This document shows, in pieces, positions 31,085 to 38,536 of a DNA stretch of 38,536 bases. The first letter of the stretch is position 1, and each line of letters starts with the position of its first letter. This stretch comes from Halorubrum lipolyticum DSM 21995 (GTDB taxonomy: Archaea > Halobacteriota > Halobacteria > Halobacteriales > Haloferacaceae). The translations under genes were made by a program, and so were the position numbers. Where the stretch lies: the NCBI RefSeq assembly GCF_000337375.1, contig NZ_AOJG01000006.1:34435-72970 (forward strand), given 5' to 3'. The notes under the pieces were generated by a model that was not told the DNA's origin, did not search any database, and saw only the letters and a list, made by a program, of their open reading frames with translations.

Positions 31085-31277
31085 GTTTGTCGATGAGAAC
31101 GGTCGCGAGGCCGAGCGCGACGCCGAGCGCCGCGAGCGCGACGCCTTCGGTCGTGCCGCCGCCCGCGTCGAGTCCGGCGGCGATCAGCCCCACGCCGACC
31201 AGTTTCGTCGCCCGGTCCGCCCAGCGGTACCGGCGCGGCGACAGCTCGGCCAGCCGGAGTCCGCTCGACTCAGTCAT
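31077..31277 (-). CDS. Small membrane protein between narC and narG (orf4-like)
   Basis: This 66-aa protein has a basic start ([19 protein letters not shown]) and two hydrophobic segments (about 27-41 and 45-61), ending LIDKHD. It overlaps narC by eight bases and narG by eight bases, so it is firmly part of the operon. Haloarchaeal nar operons described earlier have an unnamed small gene at this place (orf4, as I recall). No function is known. It might stabilise the cytochrome b or link it to NarGH. Confidence 0.7.
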   Translation of the reverse strand: MTESSGLRLAELSPRRYRWADRATKLVGVGLIAAGLDAGGGTTEGVALAALGVALGLATVLIDKHD

Positions 31278-32778
31278 CGCCCGATCCCTCCGTCGGCGAC
31301 CGCGGTCCGTCGTCTCCCGCTATCGGCGGCTCCCCGCCGCTCGCCGAGGGCGGCTCCTCCTCCGACCCGTCCTCGAAGCCGCCGAGGACCGCGTAGGTGA
31401 GCGTGCCGGCCGCGGCGGGGACGAGCACGAGCGCCCCGATCAGGTAGGGTCGGAGCGCCGCCGTCGACGTGCCGAATATCCCGGCGACGATCACGTCCAT
31501 GCCGGCGATGGAGGCGACCATGACGAGCGTGACGCCGACGATACCGACCGCGGTCGGGAACGGCCTGTCGAGGTAGTTCCGCGTGAAGTGCTCCGGCTCC
31601 TCGGCGCGGTCGACGAACGGCCACACCGCCACGGCGACGAACACCAGGCTCGGGAGGAGCAGGCCGCCCACGAACTCCGAGCTGACGTGAACGCCGAGCA
31701 CGTCGAAGCTCAGCCACGACGGAGTGAGCTTCAGGAACCCGTACCCCCACATGAGGAACCAGTCCGGCATGACGAGCGACGGCGTCGACGCCGGGTCGTT
31801 CGGGCCGTACTCGGCGATGTTGTGGACGGGGAGCAGGCCGGCGAGCAGCGAGAGCACGGCCATCGTGAGGAAGAACACGACCGCGCTCACCGCGGTCTGA
31901 TTCGGGAACGCGGGGAGCCCGATCACGACGCTGTCGTCGTCGCGGTCGATCTGGGGCGCGCCGCCGTCGGTCCCCTCGGGGTCCCCGGTCGCCCCCGCGA
32001 TCCCCCCGTCTGCTCCCGCGGGATTCCCGCTCGCGTTCGCGGCGGCCACGTCCCCGTCGCGCTGCGCCTCGGTGTGTTTCTGCCGGACGAGGATGGCCAT
32101 GTGGACGGCGATGAGCCCCGCGATCGCGGCCGGGATGAGGAAGACGTGGAGGAAGAACAGCCGCGGAATCGTCGCGCTCGTCGGGAACTGACCGCCGAAG
32201 ACGACGCTCGCGAGCGGGTCGCCGACGATCGGGACCGAGGCGGCGACGTTGTAGCCGATGCCCACCGCCGTGCTCGCGAACTCGTCGTACGGGAGCGAGT
32301 AACCGGTGTACGCCGCGAACATCGCCAGCCCCGCGAGGGCGGTCCCGACGAGCCAGTTCGGCTCGCGCGGGTTGCGGTACGCCCCGGTGAAGAAGACGCG
32401 GAGCATGTGCAAGGCGATCGACGCGACGAACAGGTGCGCAGCCCAGTGATGCATGCGCCGCAGGAACATCCCGAACGGCACGTCGTAGGTGAGGTAGAGG
32501 ACGCTCGTGAACGCCGCCGGCAGCTCCTCGCCCTGGTACTGCGCGACGCTCCCGCCGTACTCCACGGCGGTCGTGCTCGGCTCGTAGAAGAACGCGAGGA
32601 ACGTCCCGGTCGCGACGAGGATGCCGAAGCAGAACAGCGCGACCTCGCCGAGGAGGAACGAGTCCTCCGCGGGGAACGCCTTCCCGAGGAAGTCGCTCCC
32701 GTCGTCGAGGTCGAGCCGGGAGTCGAGCCAGTCGTAGACGGACTCGGCCCGGTCGGTCGCGGCGTCGATCCGGGACAT
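31270..32778 (-). CDS. narC: Cytochrome b subunit NarC of the nitrate reductase operon
   Basis: This 502-aa cytochrome b of bc1/b6f type has about eight helices. Heme ligands fit His110/His124 in the second helix and His211/His226 in the fourth; the second pair has 14 residues between the His, as in cytochrome b6. The C-terminal half continues without a break into a subunit-IV-like region with [16 protein letters not shown], the counterpart of the PEWY quinol-site motif. A low-complexity Ala/Gly/Asp linker of about 45 residues (238-285) joins the halves. It would oxidise menaquinol and feed electrons to NarB. Its start overlaps the narB stop by one base. Confidence 0.9.
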   Translation of the reverse strand: MSRIDAATDRAESVYDWLDSRLDLDDGSDFLGKAFPAEDSFLLGEVALFCFGILVATGTFLAFFYEPSTTAVEYGGSVAQYQGEELPAAFTSVLYLTYDVPFGMFLRRMHHWAAHLFVASIALHMLRVFFTGAYRNPREPNWLVGTALAGLAMFAAYTGYSLPYDEFASTAVGIGYNVAASVPIVGDPLASVVFGGQFPTSATIPRLFFLHVFLIPAAIAGLIAVHMAILVRQKHTEAQRDGDVAAANASGNPAGADGGIAGATGDPEGTDGGAPQIDRDDDSVVIGLPAFPNQTAVSAVVFFLTMAVLSLLAGLLPVHNIAEYGPNDPASTPSLVMPDWFLMWGYGFLKLTPSWLSFDVLGVHVSSEFVGGLLLPSLVFVAVAVWPFVDRAEEPEHFTRNYLDRPFPTAVGIVGVTLVMVASIAGMDVIVAGIFGTSTAALRPYLIGALVLVPAAAGTLTYAVLGGFEDGSEEEPPSASGGEPPIAGDDGPRSPTEGSGDD

Positions 32779-33479
32779 CACTCCCCCCCGGGGCCGATCG
32801 GCCCCTGGAAGTCCCCGGTCGCGACGAGGTAGCCGTCGCCCGAGAGCGTGATCGGGAGCTGCGGCAGCGCCCGCGGCGCCGGCCCCCCGACGACCCGTCC
32901 GCCCGTCACCGGGTCGAACCGCCCTGAGTGACACGGGCAGACGAGCACGTCGCCGTCGCGGTCGGCGACCATGCAGCCGGCGTGGGTACACACCTTCGAG
33001 AACGCGGCGTACCCGCCGACGGTGTACTCGTCGCGCACCTCCTCGCCGTACGCCGACTCCTCGAAGCGCACGAGCAGCGTCGGTGCGTCCTCGATCCCCG
33101 GACGCGGCTCCGGGAAGACGGTGAGCTGTTCGCCGGGCGAGATGCGGTCCTCTGCGATTCGCTCGCCCGCGTCGTCGACGAGCGGGATCCCGTCCTCGTA
33201 CACCGGTCCCTGATACTTGCGGTCGAACACCTGCGTGAGCCCCGCGACGGGTGCGGCGAGGCTCCCGACCGCGGTAATCCCCCCGACCGTCGCGAGGACC
33301 TTCGCGTAGTCGCGTCGCTTGAGCTCGGCGCGGGCGTCCTTCCAGAACGGACGATAGATGCTCGGGTCGACGACGAGGCCGTCGTCGTTCTCCGGGCAGG
33401 CGTCGCACGGCTCGCGGTCGTCGGGGTGATCCTCGGCTCCGTCTCGGGCCGGTCGCGGGTCGGATGCGTCGTCTCCCAT
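32778..33479 (-). CDS. narB: Rieske iron-sulfur protein NarB
   Basis: This 233-aa protein has an N-terminal acidic region containing CDAC (25-28), a twin-arginine-like KRRDYAK and hydrophobic anchor (54-82), then the Rieske domain. Cluster ligands are Cys164 and His166 in CTHAGC, and Cys181 and His184 in [10 protein letters not shown]. Cys169 and Cys183 form the stabilising disulfide. It makes the quinol-oxidising partner of cytochrome b NarC and places electrons on the outer face. Start and stop each overlap neighbouring genes by one base. Confidence 0.92.
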   Translation of the reverse strand: MGDDASDPRPARDGAEDHPDDREPCDACPENDDGLVVDPSIYRPFWKDARAELKRRDYAKVLATVGGITAVGSLAAPVAGLTQVFDRKYQGPVYEDGIPLVDDAGERIAEDRISPGEQLTVFPEPRPGIEDAPTLLVRFEESAYGEEVRDEYTVGGYAAFSKVCTHAGCMVADRDGDVLVCPCHSGRFDPVTGGRVVGGPAPRALPQLPITLSGDGYLVATGDFQGPIGPGGE

Positions 33480-34108
33480 CAGTGGTCCCTCCGTTCGGCG
33501 ACTTCCACGTGGGGCATGAACCACGCGTAGTACGACACGGTCGACCCCAGCAGCGACATGAACAGCCCGAAGGCGTACACGCCGAAGTACTGGGTCCGCG
33601 CCAGCGTGAGGTACTCGGCGGTGAGCAGCGCCGAGAAGACGATGGCGAGGACGGTGAGCCCGCCCATCGCCACGAGCCCCTCGATGGCGTCGCTCGCGTC
33701 GTGGTACTCGACGACCCACCGGTCCTCCGTCTCGAACCAGGGGAACGTCGCTCGGTTCGCTCCCTCCGGCGGCGGGGCGTCGACCCCGCCGCCGTCGGTG
33801 GCGGCCGCGTCGGGCGCCTCTCCCGGGCCGCCGCCGCTCGGGTCGGGGCGCGCGGCCCGGTTCATGAAGCGGTGGAAAAACGCCACGGCTCCCAGAAGCC
33901 CGAGCAGCGCGACCCAGACGATCACGCCGACCTGGCTCGGCGAGAGCTTGTTCGGCGCGTCCACGAATCCCTCAAGCGGTTGCATCTCGCTCACGCTCTG
34001 GTCGATCCTGACCTCCTCAGAGGGCGGCTCGCCGTGGAGTCCGACGTACCACGTCGGCAGCAGCACGGCGAGCACGATGAGGAGGACGGCGATCGTTCGT
34101 CGGTCCAT
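33479..34108 (-). CDS. First gene of the nar operon, membrane protein (narA-like)
   Basis: This 209-aa membrane protein has a signal-like N-terminal helix ([20 protein letters not shown]), a second helix at about 61-80, a Gly/Pro/Asp-rich linker (85-125) and two C-terminal helices (about 138-160 and 168-190), ending [14 protein letters not shown]. No heme or Fe-S motif is evident, although His residues at the membrane edges could bind heme. It occupies the first position of the operon, as narA does in other haloarchaea. The ATG at 34108 is chosen because it starts the hydrophobic segment. An in-frame ATG at 34267 would add 53 Arg-rich residues. Confidence 0.7.
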   Translation of the reverse strand: MDRRTIAVLLIVLAVLLPTWYVGLHGEPPSEEVRIDQSVSEMQPLEGFVDAPNKLSPSQVGVIVWVALLGLLGAVAFFHRFMNRAARPDPSGGGPGEAPDAAATDGGGVDAPPPEGANRATFPWFETEDRWVVEYHDASDAIEGLVAMGGLTVLAIVFSALLTAEYLTLARTQYFGVYAFGLFMSLLGSTVSYYAWFMPHVEVAERRDH

Positions 34109-34373
34109 TGTGTGTCGTGTGTCGTGTCGATGAGCCGGCTCGCTGCGCGCGAACGCGCTCCCGCGGCGCCGGCTCCCCGTCCGCCGCGGCGTTCGTTCGT
34201 GCGTTCCCGTTGCTCGTGCGTTCCCGATGCCTTGCGGTCGTTCAGTCGACGGTTTATTACGGTGCACGGGGGCGTGACATACCGTATCGTTGGACCAGAA
34301 ACGAACAACTAGCTACTCCCGAACTATTCGGGGATTTAAATACCGGTCCGGGGGACCGGGCGGCGACGGCGGC
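34109..34373 (-). promoter_or_regulatory. nar operon promoter region
   Basis: The 265-bp gap between narO-like and the first nar gene contains the TATA element ATTTAAATA (34334-34342). It is flanked by two inverted repeats: CCGGTCC-GGG-GGACCGG (34343-34359), on the upstream side for minus-strand transcription, and CCCGAA-CTA-TTCGGG (34318-34332), on the downstream side. A transcription start near 34310 would leave a leader of about 200 nt. A weaker TATA-like AATAAAC (around 34254-34260) could give a shorter one. The upstream repeat followed by T/A-rich sequence could also terminate the narO-like transcript. Confidence 0.6.
34197..34230. repeat. 17-bp tandem repeat in the nar leader
   Basis: TCGTGCGTTCCCGTTGC (34197-34213) is followed directly by TCGTGCGTTCCCGATGC (34214-34230), differing at one base. 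It lies between the promoter and the first gene of the nar operon. Confidence 0.75.
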
Positions 34374-35033
34374 CTACTCGTCGCCGAACAGCTGAGAGAG
34401 CACGGTCGCCGTCACGAGCCGAAGGTGTTCCGAGACGGTCGACTTGGCCAGACCGAGGTCGGCGGCGATCTCGTCGGCGGTGGCGCCGTCCGGTTCGAAG
34501 TACCCCTTCTCGACCGCGAGCGCGGCCACCGTCGCCTGTCGCTCCGTCACCGCGGAGCGGTCGATCGGGACCACGTCCGGTCGCCCGTCGCCGTCCTCGT
34601 CCGCGTCTCGGTCGACGAGGATCCGACGGACCTCCGCCGGGCCGAGCGCGTCGACGATCGCCTGCAGCTCGCCGTACCCGGTCAACACGAAGGTGGCGAT
34701 CAGCTCGCCGTCGTCGATCCGCGCCTCGCGCGGCAGCACCGGGATACTGGAGAACGCCGGCGGGAACCCGGCGCAGGCGCAGGGGCCGTGAGCGTCGCCT
34801 TCCGATCCGGACGCAGTCGCGTTGAGGTCGTACCGGCCGTGCGCCTTCCCCGCGAACTCCAGCAGTTCCAGTTCGCTCGGCGGATCGGCTGGGACCTCGT
34901 TCGCGACGAAGTCGACGCGCTCGTCCACGGGGTCCACTCGGACCCTTCGAAGGGCCGTCCGTTCCGAAAGCGCGGCTACCGAGCACCGATCGCAGGCGGC
35001 GGTCGCCAGCTCGACCTGGATCGTGTCGGCCAC
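34374..35033 (-). CDS. narO: NarO-like transcription regulator (bacterio-opsin activator-type HTH)
   Basis: This 219-aa regulator ends in a bacterio-opsin-activator HTH domain (TVAALAVEKGYFEPDGATAD, continuing EIAADLGLAKSTVSEHLR), like NarO, the haloarchaeal activator of nitrate respiration genes encoded just upstream of nar in Haloferax volcanii. The N-terminal part has four cysteines, Cys14 and Cys17 (CDRC) and Cys85 and Cys87 (CAC), which could hold a redox-sensing metal or cluster. The start is GTG at 35033. A TTTTTT element at 35062-35067 about 30 nt upstream supports it and a leaderless mRNA, and an upstream frame extension is Ser/Arg-rich and not domain-like. It is transcribed in the same direction as nar. 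Confidence 0.8.
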   Translation of the reverse strand: MADTIQVELATAACDRCSVAALSERTALRRVRVDPVDERVDFVANEVPADPPSELELLEFAGKAHGRYDLNATASGSEGDAHGPCACAGFPPAFSSIPVLPREARIDDGELIATFVLTGYGELQAIVDALGPAEVRRILVDRDADEDGDGRPDVVPIDRSAVTERQATVAALAVEKGYFEPDGATADEIAADLGLAKSTVSEHLRLVTATVLSQLFGDE

Positions 35034-35148
35034 GACGGCGGTGCATACGGCAGCGGATCTGAAAAAACGTGGCGGCCGTCGCGGCGGAGTGTCCGCGCTC
35101 TCCACCCGCGTTCCCGTCCCGCACGCGGCGGTCGCCGGCGAGGGAACG

Positions 35149-35157
35149 CTTAAAAGT
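35149..35157 (+). promoter_or_regulatory. TATA box of the RHH-like gene
   Basis: CTTAAAAGT is centred 26 nt before the ATG at 35179. It is divergent from the narO-like promoter 85 bp away. Confidence 0.5.
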
Positions 35158-35178
35158 ATCCGGCCGGAACGGGTGGGT

Positions 35179-35415
35179 ATGCCAACCTTCGAGCTGAACC
35201 TGTCCGACGACGTGTACGCGGAGTTCCAGCAGCTCGCCGAACAGGAGTTCGTCTCCGAGGAGCAGGCCGCCGAGGACCTGATCGCCTCCGGCATCGAGGC
35301 GTACAACGTGAGCGTCGTCGACGACGACCCCCGCGACGAGATGCTGGACGGCGCCGAGAACAACATGTTCGACACGGCGCAAGACCCCGGGAGCCTCGAA
35401 GACGACCGGCTGTAG
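35179..35415 (+). CDS. Small haloarchaeal protein with ribbon-helix-helix-like N-terminus
   Basis: The ORF encodes 78 acidic residues. The N-terminal PTFELNLSDDVYAEFQQL, followed by two helices (QEFVSEEQAAEDLIASGIEAY), resembles CopG-type ribbon-helix-helix DNA-binding proteins. The C-terminal half is acidic and disordered (DDDPRDEML and EDDRL). It is not obviously paired with a toxin gene. It is divergent from narO, and the shared 145-bp upstream region could allow co-regulation, but this is inference. Confidence 0.65.
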   Translation: MPTFELNLSDDVYAEFQQLAEQEFVSEEQAAEDLIASGIEAYNVSVVDDDPRDEMLDGAENNMFDTAQDPGSLEDDRL

Positions 35416-35443
35416 TCGGGTTCGCCTTTCGAATCGACGCCGC

Positions 35444-35448
35444 TTTTT
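35444..35448 (+). terminator. Short T tract after the RHH-like gene
   Basis: Five T about 30 nt after the stop codon, between convergent genes. It is a weak candidate for an archaeal terminator. Confidence 0.3.
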
Positions 35449-35465
35449 CATCGATGACCGCCCCG

Positions 35466-36650
35466 CTAGTACCCGAGCCGCAGCGCCCGGTTCGCCGCCA
35501 GCGCGACCAACGCGACCCCCATCACGCCGGCGAGCAGCCCGAACGCGACCGACCAGCCGGCGGCGTCCGAGACCGCCCCGACGACGACGCTCCCGGACGC
35601 GCCGACGACCATGTACGCGGTCCGGACGAGCCCGAACCCCGCGCCGCGCTCCCGGTCAGAGAGGAGGTCCATGAACCGCGACTGCAGGGGCGCCCCCCAC
35701 GACATCGCGAGCCCGACGAGCCCGACGCCGGCGACGACGGCCGGGCGTCCGAGGCCGAACTCGGCCGCCGCGACGAGCAGCCCGTAGCCGACGACCCCGG
35801 CGGCCATCGTCGCCATCACGGTCGCGTCGCGGCCGATCCGGTCCGACACCGACCCCGTCACCGGCTGCGTCGCGCCGTGGACGAGGAAGTACAGCGAGAA
35901 CAGCAGCGCCGACAGCCCGCCCGACAGCCCCGTTCCGAACTCCAGGAAGCTCGGGAGGAACGAGGCGGTCGCCTGCCACGTGAACGCGCCCATCGTCGCC
36001 AGCGCTGTCGTGTAGAGGATCCGGGGCCGGGAGAGCAGCTCCGCGAGCGGTCCGAAGGCGAACCGCTCGCGCATCGCCTGATCGGGCCGGAGCGGCTCGG
36101 TGGGGCGAACCCGCCACGCGAACAGCGCGAACACGGGGACCGCGGCGGCGACGCCGAGGGCGACCCCGGCTCGCCAGCCGTGCCGCGAGCCGACGAGCGC
36201 GGCCAGCGGCGGAGCGGCGAGCCCCGCGGCCGGGGCGCCGGCGACGTGGACGCCGATGGCGCGGCCGATGTCGTCGAACTGCCGCGCGAGGAAGGTGGTC
36301 GCCACCGAGTAGTGGAGGCCGGCGCCGGCGCCGAGCACGACGGTGAAGACGACGAACGCGACGATCGACGGGGAGACGGCGATGAGCAGGGAGGCGACCG
36401 CGGTGGCGCCGACGGCGGTCAGGATGACGGCCCGCTCGCCGTACCGGTCGCCGAGCACGCCGGAGGGGAACTGCGCGAGCGCGTACGCGAGCCACATCCC
36501 CGACAGCCCGAGTCCGACGGTCGCGTTCGTGACGCCGAACTCGACGCGGATCTGCGGGATCAGCGGGCTGATCACCAGCCGCGCGACCATCGTCGCGGTG
36601 AACGCGAGCGTGCAGAGCGCGAGCGCCGTGTGTTTGTACCGCCAGTTCAC
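35466..36650 (-). CDS. MFS transporter, paralogue of the one at 7792
   Basis: This 394-aa major facilitator has about 12 helices, with the loop signature GVLGDRYGERAVIL and second-half counterpart GSVSDRIGRDATVM, plus the central loop RVRPTEPLRPDQAMRERF. It matches the transporter at 7792-8964 over its whole length. The start is GTG (MNWRYKHTALALC). It lacks the nitrate-signature motifs of NarK proteins, so a nitrate/nitrite role is not supported although it lies near the nar genes. Substrate is unknown. Confidence 0.85.
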   Translation of the reverse strand: MNWRYKHTALALCTLAFTATMVARLVISPLIPQIRVEFGVTNATVGLGLSGMWLAYALAQFPSGVLGDRYGERAVILTAVGATAVASLLIAVSPSIVAFVVFTVVLGAGAGLHYSVATTFLARQFDDIGRAIGVHVAGAPAAGLAAPPLAALVGSRHGWRAGVALGVAAAVPVFALFAWRVRPTEPLRPDQAMRERFAFGPLAELLSRPRILYTTALATMGAFTWQATASFLPSFLEFGTGLSGGLSALLFSLYFLVHGATQPVTGSVSDRIGRDATVMATMAAGVVGYGLLVAAAEFGLGRPAVVAGVGLVGLAMSWGAPLQSRFMDLLSDRERGAGFGLVRTAYMVVGASGSVVVGAVSDAAGWSVAFGLLAGVMGVALVALAANRALRLGY

Positions 36651-36719
36651 GGTCGCCGTTCACGACCGGGGTCAAAGCGGGTTCCGGTCGCGGCGGTCGG
36701 CGCCGGGTGCGGTGCGCTG

Positions 36720-37892
36720 TCAGAGCGCGAACTCGATCGGGTACTCGGTGAAGTTCTCGTGGCCGTCCTCGGTGACGACGACGATGTCTTCGATCCGGAC
36801 GCCGCCGACGTCGGGGTCGTAGAGGCCGGGCTCGACGGTGATCACGTGGCCGGGCTCCAGCTCCTCCCCGCCGCTCGCGAGCCGGGGCGACTCGTGGACG
36901 TCGAGGCCGACCCCGTGGCCGGTGGAGTGGATGAACCCCGTCTCCGTCTCGGGGTCGGTCCGGAACGTCGGCTCGCCGGCGTCCTCGTACACCTCGCAGG
37001 CCGCCGCGTGGACGTCCCCGCCGGTCGCACCGGGCTCGACGGCGTCGAGCGCGGCGTCGAGCGCGCGCTCGGTGAGGTCGTACCACTCGCGGAGCGTCGC
37101 CGGCGGCTCGCCGACGCAGAACGTCCGCGTCATGTCGGCGTTGTACTTCGTCGCCTTCGACCGCGGGAAGATGTCGACGATGATCGCCTCGTTCGCCCGG
37201 AGCGGCCCCGATCCGCGGTCGTGGGGGTCCGCGGCCTGCGCGCCGCCGGCGACGATCGTCTGGTCGAGCGCGCAGCCGCGGCGCAGCAGCGTCACCTCGA
37301 TCTCCTCGGTCACCCGCTCGCTGGTGAGCGGCTCGCCGTCGTGGAGGAGGACGCCCGTCTCCGCGTCGTCACCGTCTCCGGCCACGTCGGCGCCGGCGAT
37401 CAGCTCCTCGGCCGCTCGCATCGCGGCCTCGTTGGCGCGCTGGGCCTCGCGGATCGCGTCGACCTCCTCGTCGGTCTTGACCGCACGGACCTCGCGGATC
37501 CGGTCGTCGGTGTCGACGGCGACCTCGATCCCGCGCTCGCGGAGGGCGTCCGCGGTGCCGACCGGGCCGCGCGGCGGCATCGAGACGGACTCGACGCCCT
37601 TGTTGCGAACGAACCGGGCGTACATGTCGTTGCGGGCCTCTCGCCCGCCGTACTCGTAGTCGTAGTCGGCGTGGCGCTCGACCGTGTCGGCGGCCGCCTC
37701 CTTGCGTGCGCGGCCGTACTCCAGCCCGCCGACGAGGACGTGGACCTCGCCGTCGGCGTACAGCGTGAGGAAGGGGTCGGGGCCGGTGAACCCGGAGAGG
37801 TACAGCTGGTTGGCGTCGTCCTGCGAGGCGTCGATCAGGTAGCCGTCCGTCTCGAGGTCGGCGAGCCGGTCGTCGAGGCGTTCGCGGTGCAT
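36720..37892 (-). CDS. M24 family metallopeptidase (Xaa-Pro aminopeptidase-like)
   Basis: This 390-aa protein has an N-terminal creatinase-like domain (1-140) and a C-terminal pita-bread domain with the five metal ligands: Asp in IIVDIFPRSK, Asp in YNADMTRTFCVG, His in HSTGHGVGLDVHE, Glu in ITVEPGLYDP and Glu in GGVRIEDIVVV. This is the arrangement of Xaa-Pro dipeptidases and aminopeptidases, which cleave peptides with proline at the second position. Length is normal. The ATG at 37892 is the first reasonable start. An upstream extension is Arg-rich and would run through the promoter. Confidence 0.9.
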   Translation of the reverse strand: MHRERLDDRLADLETDGYLIDASQDDANQLYLSGFTGPDPFLTLYADGEVHVLVGGLEYGRARKEAAADTVERHADYDYEYGGREARNDMYARFVRNKGVESVSMPPRGPVGTADALRERGIEVAVDTDDRIREVRAVKTDEEVDAIREAQRANEAAMRAAEELIAGADVAGDGDDAETGVLLHDGEPLTSERVTEEIEVTLLRRGCALDQTIVAGGAQAADPHDRGSGPLRANEAIIVDIFPRSKATKYNADMTRTFCVGEPPATLREWYDLTERALDAALDAVEPGATGGDVHAAACEVYEDAGEPTFRTDPETETGFIHSTGHGVGLDVHESPRLASGGEELEPGHVITVEPGLYDPDVGGVRIEDIVVVTEDGHENFTEYPIEFAL

Positions 37893-38205
37893 ACGACACC
37901 TGCGCGGGCGACCCCCAAATCCGTTGTCCTCGCGGAACGCCGGCCGGCGTTCGAGACGGCGCTCCGTCCGCGAAATAGCTATATAGGTGGGTGCCGCCGA
38001 TCGGCGATCGGTGTCGATCGGTATTAAGGTCGGCCAAAAAACCGGCAATATTCGTCGAATAACGCCTCGTGAACTCCTCTTCCGGAGCTTCTCCGATCCG
38101 AAAACGACCCGATCATTTAAATATTTCCGACGCTTACGTGACGGTGAGGACAACCAACCGAGACGCGTCTCTCGGTCCACCCGTTCCCTCCACTTGAACT
38201 AACCA
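37893..38205. promoter_or_regulatory. Divergent promoter region between peptidase and tfb
   Basis: The gap is 313 bp without a gene. It holds TATA-like TATATAG (37981 region, for the peptidase), three GATCGG copies at 37999, 38006 and 38016 followed by TATTAAG, a perfect inverted repeat TATTCG-T-CGAATA (38049-38061), and TTTAAATATTT (38116-38126), the best TATA box for tfb. The last would give the tfb mRNA a leader of about 55-60 nt. Confidence 0.55.
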
Positions 38206-38536
38206 ATGAGCGAAAACGTTCGAACGTACACGGCGGAGCACGTCGACGAGACCGAACCCGAGACCGAGTCGGCCGACGAGGAGCTGCACTGCCCGGAGTG
38301 CGGCGGCCAGCTCGCGACCGACACGGAGCACGGCGAGACCGTCTGCGTCGACTGCGGGCTCGTCGTCGAGGAGGACGAGATCGACCGCGGGCCGGAGTGG
38401 CGCGCGTTCGACTCGAAGGAGAAGGACAACAAGTCGCGCGTCGGCGCCCCGACGACGAACATGATGCACGACAAGGGGCTCTCGACGAACATCGGCTGGC
38501 AGGACAAGGACGCCTACGGGAAGTCGCTGTCCAGCC
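38206..38536 (+). CDS. tfb: Transcription initiation factor TFB (5' part, cut by window edge)
   Basis: The first 110 residues of a TFB, the archaeal TFIIB homologue that bridges TBP-DNA and RNA polymerase. After an acidic N-terminus (about 27 residues) comes the zinc ribbon CPEC...CVDC (Cys29, 32, 47, 50), then the B-reader region [22 protein letters not shown] and the start of the linker ([20 protein letters not shown]). The cyclin folds lie outside the window. Haloarchaea have several TFBs, and which one this is cannot be decided here. Confidence 0.93.
   Translation, partial: MSENVRTYTAEHVDETEPETESADEELHCPECGGQLATDTEHGETVCVDCGLVVEEDEIDRGPEWRAFDSKEKDNKSRVGAPTTNMMHDKGLSTNIGWQDKDAYGKSLSS

Noticed and set aside
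31048-32832. 594-aa plus-strand frame opposite narC
   Set aside because: Antisense to a cytochrome b with all heme ligands in place. The frame is Arg/Glu/His-rich without domain structure.
34109-34267. 53-residue N-terminal extension of the first nar gene
   Set aside because: The extension is Arg/Thr-rich, crosses the tandem repeat, and the ATG at 34108 begins directly with a signal-like helix.
35466-36650. NarK-type nitrate/nitrite transporter near the nar operon
   Set aside because: The nitrate-signature motifs are absent and its closest relative in the window is the unlinked MFS protein at 7792.
35454-38027. 857-aa plus-strand frame opposite the second MFS gene and the peptidase
   Set aside because: It is the antisense image of two well-recognised minus-strand genes, with biased composition and no domain.

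Overview
The window is chromosomal DNA from a halophilic archaeon (class Halobacteria), most likely Halorubrum or a close relative. The evidence is high GC content, strongly acidic predicted proteins, a TFB gene, a bacterio-opsin-activator-type HTH regulator, halobacterial sensor kinases, and archaeal TATA elements 26-32 nt upstream of many start codons, which suggests leaderless mRNAs. The genus is an inference, made partly from the style of the hairpin repeats.

Layout. 1-432: non-coding, with six perfect triloop hairpins and an AT-rich direct repeat. 433-3068: an enolase-superfamily enzyme (possible MenC), a DUF1405 membrane protein and FxsA. 3205-3278: tRNA-Ile(GAU), followed by hairpins and a low-GC stretch (3279-4673) with an orphan minus-strand gene and a two-gene unit (zinc-ribbon peptide plus unknown protein), then about 550 bp of decayed DNA with a winged-helix regulator fragment. 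5221-12159: thioredoxin-like protein, cysteine synthase, small membrane protein coupled to a MOSC protein, MFS transporter, PHP phosphatase, ThuA-like protein, CNHC redoxin and small membrane proteins. 12222-18637: two PAS sensor kinases flanking an OsmC protein and a UPF0173 hydrolase, then a zinc-ribbon membrane protein. 18696-22124: FAH-family hydrolase, HisC, AK6-like kinase, CDP-alcohol phosphatidyltransferase and a solitary HicB-like protein.

22162-34108 (minus strand) is the centrepiece: an eleven-gene respiratory nitrate reductase operon with ten tightly overlapping genes. In transcription order it encodes a membrane protein, Rieske protein NarB, cytochrome b NarC, a 66-aa membrane peptide, Tat-exported NarG, NarH, an ethylbenzene-dehydrogenase-type heme b subunit and chaperone NarJ. 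Three less expected genes follow: a polytopic membrane protein, a HEAT-repeat protein and an Mrp/NBP35 ATPase fused to a DUF2249 domain. A NarO-like regulator lies just upstream. The inferred route is menaquinol to NarC/NarB, then the heme b subunit, NarH and finally the Mo site of NarG, outside the membrane.

35179-38536: an RHH-like small protein, a second MFS transporter paralogous to the first, an M24 aminopeptidase and the 5' part of a TFB gene cut by the window edge. No CRISPR array, rRNA or intact insertion sequence was seen.
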